Shown piece after piece: positions 7,698 to 11,500 of a stretch of 11,500 bases of DNA. Location: assembly GCA_016256075.1 (NCBI GenBank), contig SDVU01000664.1, positions 1-11,500 on the forward strand, in the 5' to 3' direction. Each line of letters begins with the position of its first letter. Position 1 is the first letter of the stretch. The notes under the pieces are model-generated. The model was not told the origin of the DNA, did not search any database, and was given only the letters and a program-made list of their open reading frames with translations. This DNA comes from Dictyocoela muelleri (taxonomy: Eukaryota > Microsporidia). Made by a program: the position numbers and the translations under genes.

Positions 7698-8160
7698 CCA
7701 TTTTCACTTTTATAGGCACCATTTTATATTATTATTGACACAATTTTCATTATTATTAACACTATTTTTCATTATTATTAACACTATTTTTCATTATTAT
7801 TAACACTATTTTTCATTATTATTGACTATATTTTTCATTATTATTTACATAATTTTTCATTAAAATTTACGCCATTTTTCATTACAAAGTTTTTATCAGC
7901 TTTGGATTAATTCCCCAAAGCTATAGATAAATTTTCCAAAGTTATAGACCTTTCCCATGTTGTTACTCGTTTTTCAAAAGTTATAAACCCTATTACCTAT
8001 GTTATAGCTCTATATTTTTAGACTTATAGACTCTTTTTCTAAAGCTTTATTTTTTTTTGAGAGCTGTAGACCTTATTTAAGTTGTTATATACTATTTTCA
8101 GAGTTTTTGACACATTTTTTCTGAGTTATAGACATATTTTTAGATTTATAGATATTTGTA
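7698..8160 (-). repeat. Left array of degenerate ~22-bp tandem repeats
   Basis: About eight units with the core tttttcattattattgac occur at a 21-22 base spacing over 7698-7880. They grade into about twelve looser units of the form agttatagaccta-ttttc over 7895-8160. The two forms look like diverged versions of one unit, because both in complement read GTC-ATAA--TGAAAAAT. The best-kept units are near 7760-7826. The array is the inverted counterpart of 8919-9080 plus 9692-9923. Confidence 0.8.
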
Positions 8161-8918
8161 AATAGTTTTTCAAAATTAAGCCCATATAAATAATATCTTA
8201 AACCCAAAGCCTCGTGAATTGTCGCTACTACTCTGCTCAGCATATATTTTTTGAAGAAAAACTTATTTAAAATATACATAAGATAAATTTAAGAATAAAC
8301 TGAAATACTTTTTCGGTGTTTAAGAGTATCATGATAACTTGCCACGAGATTTTTTTATAAAAAATTTAGCAATATCTCTGATAAACAAGAATATTCTAAT
8401 TTAACTTATCTTAGTCCCTCTCTAAAGAATTACACAAAAATAACAAATATATAAATACCAAATTATAAATAAATTCTCTTTTTTGTCACACTTATATGTT
8501 TTAAAAACTCGTTTTATGTAGTCGTTTTTTTCTAATTTTAAATATAAAACAGATTCTACAATATGTACAATATAAAATAAATTGATAAGTTTTTGTCTTT
8601 TCTAAATTATGTAGCTGTGTGTATTTCTTTAGGGAAAACTCTAAGAACTTTTAATTAAATATTCTTGTTATAACTGAGATTTTTTTTATTTTTTATAAAA
8701 AAACGGGCTATCTTGCGTAAACTCTTCTTATTATGCCTCTACGCCTGCTATTACGAACCGAATAATTATTTCAGTTTATCTTGAAATTTAAATTATGTAA
8801 TTTTAAAAAAGTTTTTCTTGAAAAAATCTATATGCAGAGTAGCACCGACAATTATTGTAATCTTATTTTTGGATATTATTTAGAAGAGCTTAATTTTGTA
8901 TAAGTATTTAAAGTATAT
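8161..8918. other. Central AT-rich spacer between the inverted arrays
   Basis: About 760 bases without an open frame or recognised motif lie between the left and right arrays, where the loop of a foldback structure would be. It carries no terminal repeats of its own that I can see. Confidence 0.5.
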
Positions 8919-9080
8919 CTATAACTCTAATAAAATGTCTATAACTCTGAAAATTCGGTCCTATAACTAAAAATAATGTCTATAACTCAAAAAAAAGATG
9001 CTAATTCTCTGGAAAGGGTCTATAACTCAGAAAATTTGAGCCTTTAACACTGTAAAAGGTGTCTATAACACCATAATTCG
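8919..9080 (+). repeat. Right array, inner part (tctataactc units)
   Basis: About eight units of roughly 20 bases occur, typically ctataactctgaaaat followed by a variable gt-ending tail. In complement these are the agttatagac units of 7895-8160. Units are diverged but the ctataac core recurs at a regular spacing. Confidence 0.8.
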
Positions 9081-9084
9081 AGCT

Positions 9085-9690
9085 TTTGGTGCGAGGCCGA
9101 AAGATCGAAAATCTTAAAGTTTCATTCTCAAATTTTATCGAATTTAAATAAGCATTTTGATTTAAAAGTAGCAAGAGTAAAAAGTATAAAGATGGATAGA
9201 AAATATAGGGTTAGAGGAAAAAAATTTAAGAGTTAATTATATGAGTACGGTGAAATTAGGAGATGGGGGAAATTTTAAGGGTGATAAAAAAATTACAAAA
9301 GTGGATGTTTTATAAGAGTTAGGGTAAATAAACTATAGAAGGAGTTTAAAATTCAAGAGTAAAAAACATAGTTTCTATTTTTTCCCTTAACTATCATAAT
9401 TTTCACTTTTCCTTATATTTCCCCCCTCCACTCTTATAAATAACTAGTGTCTTTTTTACCATAAATTCTTATAATTATCCATTATCTATTATAATAATCG
9501 TTACCATTTTCATATACAGCTTTATAAGTTTTTTTTCACTATTATAATTAAATCAGGTCTCTCTAAGTTTAAAATGCTTCTTAAAAATAGGAAGAAAAAT
9601 TTTAGGCCGAAACTTTAAAGTTTCCCGATCTTAAGGCCTAAAGCCATAACATTAAAGTTTTCCGAAGTCTCGGCCTTCGTCCGGAAGATC
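9085..9690. mobile_element. Foldback inserted in the right array, about 600 bp
   Basis: The inverted pair 9094-9123 (aggccgaaagatcg..cttaaagtttc) and 9609-9639 (gaaactttaaagtttcccga, then tcttaaggcct) gives a centre at about 9366. Internal matches agree with this centre, for example ataagcatttt near 9150 and its complement near 9570, and ttataagagt near 9311 and its complement near 9430. The left half is purine-rich on the + strand (about 9170-9350) and the right half pyrimidine-rich (about 9370-9560). A further GC patch, ccgaagtctcggccttcg (about 9661-9678), lies at the right edge. It splits an otherwise continuous tandem array, so it is probably a later insertion. Confidence 0.6.
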
Positions 9691-9691
9691 A

Positions 9692-9923
9692 AACAGCTTT
9701 ATAACTTTTGAAAAATGTGTCATAACTTTGAAAAATGTTGTATAAGTTTAAAAAATAGGTCTATAGGTTTAGGCAAACATCAATAACCAAAAAAAATTGA
9801 TATGAAAAACGGTGTCAATAATAATGAAAAATATTGTCAATAATAATGAAAAATCGTGTCAATAATAATGAAAAATAGTGTCAATAAAAATGAAATATGT
9901 TATTAATAATTATGAAAGGGTCT
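9692..9923 (+). repeat. Right array, outer part (gtcaataataatgaaaaat units)
   Basis: The array begins with looser units (ataactttgaaaaatgt) at 9692-9790. It ends with about five clean 22-base units, gtcaataataatgaaaaat plus three variable bases, from 9814 to about 9923. The complement of one unit is identical over all 22 bases to a unit of the left array near 7805-7826. Unit order is mirrored between arms. Confidence 0.85.
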
Positions 9924-10058
9924 GTATAATTTTGATGTAATATTTTATTGAGTAAAATTATTAAAACCCAAAGAGAAATACATTATAATAAAATAATTTT
10001 ATATGGACCCCATAAACTCCAAAAATGTTCTAGGGACCCCCTGAAGTATATAGCGACC
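9924..10058. other. Subterminal region inside the right hAT-like end
   Basis: About 135 bases carry ggacccc (about 9995-10001) and agggaccccct (about 10031-10041), echoing the gggacccc near the left end at 5470-5477. No gene is present; a short frame here has no recognised product. Confidence 0.4.
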
Positions 10059-10093
10059 CAATATGTCCATATGGATCACTTTGAGAAACAATG
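10059..10093 (-). repeat. hAT-like right terminal repeat
   Basis: The complement reads cattgtttctcaaagtgatc, then catatggacat. Ten or so of the first fifteen bases agree with the left end, and a ggggtccc stretch follows inward, as on the left. Confidence 0.5.
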
Positions 10094-10101
10094 CATTAAT
10101 G
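10094..10101 (+). repeat. Candidate 8-bp target duplication, right copy
   Basis: The octamer cattaatg follows the right hAT-like end directly and shares CATTAA with cattaaat at 5405-5412. Confidence 0.4.
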
Positions 10102-10470
10102 TAATTAAAATTAAAAAAAAATACGAGTAGAATTTCATAATTTATTAATTACTATTTTTATCTAATTATATCGATTTCACATTTTTCTTACCACTATATG
10201 AATATTCTATTAAAAAAATATTAATCTAAGAATATATTTTATAAATGTTTTCTTTCTTATAATTCATTTGATTTATTTTTTGTTTATAAGAAGGATTATT
10301 ACCCAAATCACTTCATTCTATCTTTTATTTATAAAAACATTTTAAATTAAACAAAATGTATTAATTGTAATAATATTTGACAATTTATTCTTCAGTCGGT
10401 CAATTAAGCAACGAATTAATTTATGGTTCGATTTTCGGTTGTTATTATAATTATAATAATAGAAATACTA
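10102..10470. other. AT-rich intergenic stretch, nothing seen
   Basis: Very AT-rich, with stops in all frames. No repeat, motif or structure that I can support. Confidence 0.5.
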
Positions 10471-10562
10471 CATTAACACGCCTCCGCGGCGTGTTGATGC
10501 AAAAAAGCAATTTCTGACAATATTCAATCGTTACATACACTCGCCGCGGTGAATTGATGCAC
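10471..10562 (+). repeat. Two direct CCGCGG...TTGATGC units, first one a hairpin
   Basis: The first unit forms a 12-base stem with one mismatch: cattaacacgcc (10471-10482) against ggcgtgttgatg (10488-10499), with loop tccgc. The second unit, cgccgcggtgaattgatgca (about 10542-10561), repeats the CCGCGG..TTGATGCA part about 59 bases later. The same motif is found inverted at 3963-4056. Confidence 0.6.
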
Positions 10563-10637
10563 ATCCTGTCGTTTAATTTATATAGCATCTCGTGTTTTTG
10601 GAACATTTAAAAAAAATATAAGGTTATTTATTGTCGC
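10563..10637. other. AT-rich spacer in the GC-hairpin cluster
   Basis: Short spacer between the CCGCGG units and the hairpin triplet. Its right end carries tgtcgcgcgc, shared with 4076-4085. Confidence 0.35.
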
Positions 10638-10697
10638 GCGCCCTCGGCGCAACCCCGCGCCCTAGGCGCAACTGGGTTTCGAACCAAGGTTCGAAAC
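10638..10697. repeat. Three consecutive GC-rich hairpins
   Basis: Hairpin 1 is gcgcc-ctc-ggcgc (10638-10650). Hairpin 2 is gcgcc-cta-ggcgc (10657-10669), so the pair forms a 19-base direct repeat of gcgccctNggcgcaac. Hairpin 3 is gtttcgaacc-aa-ggttcgaaac (10676-10697), with a perfect 10-base stem. All are far richer in G+C than their surroundings. They lie downstream (in transcript sense) of the retroelement on the - strand, so they could belong to its 3' noncoding part or LTR, or be separate small palindromic insertions. Confidence 0.75.
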
Positions 10698-10840
10698 AAA
10701 AATAAATATTTACAATTTTCAGAATTATATAAAAATATAATTCAATTTAAAAAATTAAAAAAAATTTTAACACTGTTTATTAGCTTTTAAAATCAAATCA
10801 TAGCTGTTAAAAGGGGTCTTTAAAAATCAAATCAAAAAGT
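10698..10840. other. AT-rich sequence 3' of the minus-strand retroelement
   Basis: The direct-repeat string aaaatcaaatca occurs twice (about 10789-10800 and 10824-10835), within 35 bases. It could be part of the 3' untranslated region or LTR of the adjoining element; no LTR boundary can be fixed within the window. Confidence 0.35.
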
Positions 10841-11500
10841 TTATTTTGGTACTTTTTTGACGATTTGCATGCTTACGACAATAGTTTTACCTTCTAAGAG
10901 TAATTTTAATCGATTTCTTGATAAAATTTCAATGATTTCAGTCATCTTATGGTAAAAGCTATCTAGTTTTTTACGAACTGTAGAAGCATTAGCATCAAAA
11001 TCTTTTTTTAAAAAAACATTTTCTTCAACTTTAAATTCATATTTTGAATTATGTACAGCTTTGTCGTCCATTCTTTCAAAATATTTAGCCTGGTGTGCAG
11101 CTATCTCATCAAAAATATCACTATCTTCAAGTATATTTCTAACAACAAAGCTACTGTTTGTTTCTTCAATTTCTAAAGCCTGTGTGGTTAAAGTAATTAA
11201 ACCTTTCCTCATAAACAAAAGCTCAAAAGGTGTTTTCCTTGTAGCAGAATGAACTGCCAAATTGTACTCGTTGGTAACTCTTTTAAGATGAATTGACCAA
11301 CGGTGAGTTTCTTATACATCATTAATATGCATTAAAATCTAGCAATTGATTGTGTTAACGTTTGATTAAAACGTTCAACTTGCCTTTGCGTCTGTGGATG
11401 TCTGGGTCTTCCATGAATCAAATAAATATTAAATTCTTTACATAACTCGTGGATAAGAGTATTCGTAAACTCTTTCCCGTTGTCACTCTGGATCATCCTA
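10841..11500 (-). mobile_element. Ty3/Gypsy-type retroelement, integrase 3' end (partial)
   Basis: On the minus strand the sequence enters from the right edge with the latter part of an integrase catalytic core. The QSDNGKEF stretch, the GRPRHPQTQ stretch and the VERFNQT stretch appear in family order. A VHSATRKTPFELLF patch follows, then a C-terminal portion ending in IIEILSRNRLKL and VKKVPK near 10841, where the pol region stops. This is the integrase of an LTR retroelement of the Ty3/Gypsy group. The visible part is in far better shape than the fossil at the left end: one open frame of 139 codons remains (10841-11260), with about one or two breaks in what can be seen, so it is probably a younger insertion. 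The rest of the element, including its 5' LTR, lies outside the window. The two copies are different enough to be separate lineages. Confidence 0.88.

Larger units (their letters stand above)
5413..10093. mobile_element. Segment bounded by hAT-like ends (4.7 kb), noncoding
   Basis: The left end aagtggttctcaaac (5413) is close to the common hAT-type terminus cagtggttctcaaac and is followed by ttttttgatgcgtgg and gggacccc. The right end, read in complement from 10093, gives cattgtttctcaaag, then atccatatggaca and later gggggtcccta. The flanking octamers share CATTAA. Inside I find no hAT transposase or other open frame. The interior holds a foldback MITE (6538-6800), two inverted tandem-repeat arrays (7698-8160 and 8919-9923) and another foldback (9085-9690). 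It could be one nonautonomous element swollen by insertions. Alternatively, two separate hAT ends may happen to face each other. Ends are decayed, so I hold this at moderate confidence. Confidence 0.45.

Noticed and set aside
7507-7722. Minus-strand open frame of 71 codons rich in Ile, Phe and Lys
   Set aside because: Composition simply reflects AT-rich DNA and its start lies in the tandem array; no motif.
7698-8160. CRISPR-like array
   Set aside because: Units of 20-22 bases abut without unique spacers and diverge gradually; this is a tandem repeat, and its inverted twin lies downstream.
8085-8279. Minus-strand open frame of 64 codons
   Set aside because: It starts downstream of the left tandem array and ends within it; no family recognised.
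9948-10130. Plus-strand open frame of 60 codons
   Set aside because: It reads through the right hAT-like terminus and beyond, so it cannot be a conserved gene.
10650-10697. tRNA-like B box (ggttcgaaacc on the minus strand)
   Set aside because: The string is half of a perfect palindrome. No A box, anticodon arm or pairing acceptor stem lies upstream on that strand.
11061-11252. Plus-strand open frame of 63 codons
   Set aside because: It is antisense to the well-supported integrase frame on the minus strand.

Overview
This is a very A+T-rich window (clearly above 70% by eye) in which I find no intact host gene. Everything recognisable is mobile-element debris. The parts are Ty3/Gypsy-type retroelement fossils, a decayed Merlin-family DNA transposon, an element with hAT-like ends, and an unusual density of foldback (palindromic) repeats. 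Absence of bacterial gene organisation plus Gypsy, Merlin and hAT-like sequences points to a eukaryote with a repeat-laden, AT-biased genome. A microsporidian or another small AT-rich eukaryote would fit, but nothing here fixes the species. No tRNA, rRNA or CRISPR was seen.

Layout, left to right. 1-1490 (+): fossil of a Ty3/Gypsy pol region (RNase H, integrase zinc-binding part, integrase core and C-terminal part), heavily decayed, with a GC-rich hairpin at 109-147. 1827-2149: a 323-bp foldback element with an 18-bp loop and well-matched arms. 2150-2930: AT-rich sequence with a TGACGTCA/TATA promoter-like patch. 2932-3863: a Merlin (IS1016/ISXO2-like) transposon with terminal inverted repeats and a transposase pseudogene in several frames. 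3963-4056: a small CCGCGG-containing palindrome. 4242-5395: a composite of nested palindromes built from four copies of one terminal module in alternating orientation. 5413-10093: a 4.7-kb segment bounded by hAT-like ends and a partly matching 8-bp duplication (CATTAA shared). It holds a 260-bp foldback MITE (6538-6800) and two inverted arrays of a degenerate ~22-bp tandem repeat (7698-8160 against 8919-9080 plus 9692-9923). The right-hand array is split by another foldback (about 9085-9690). 10471-10697: a cluster of short GC-rich hairpins. 10841-11500 (-): integrase of a second, much less decayed Ty3/Gypsy-type element that continues past the window edge.

No genes work together here as a pathway. 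The organising theme is insertion upon insertion, with palindromic DNA dominating the noncoding space. The best candidates for something undescribed are structural: the inverted 22-bp satellite arrays inside an hAT-like element, the four-module composite palindrome, and the scattered short GC-rich hairpins that recall the GC clusters of fungal mitochondrial genomes. Their novelty cannot be judged without a repeat-database search.
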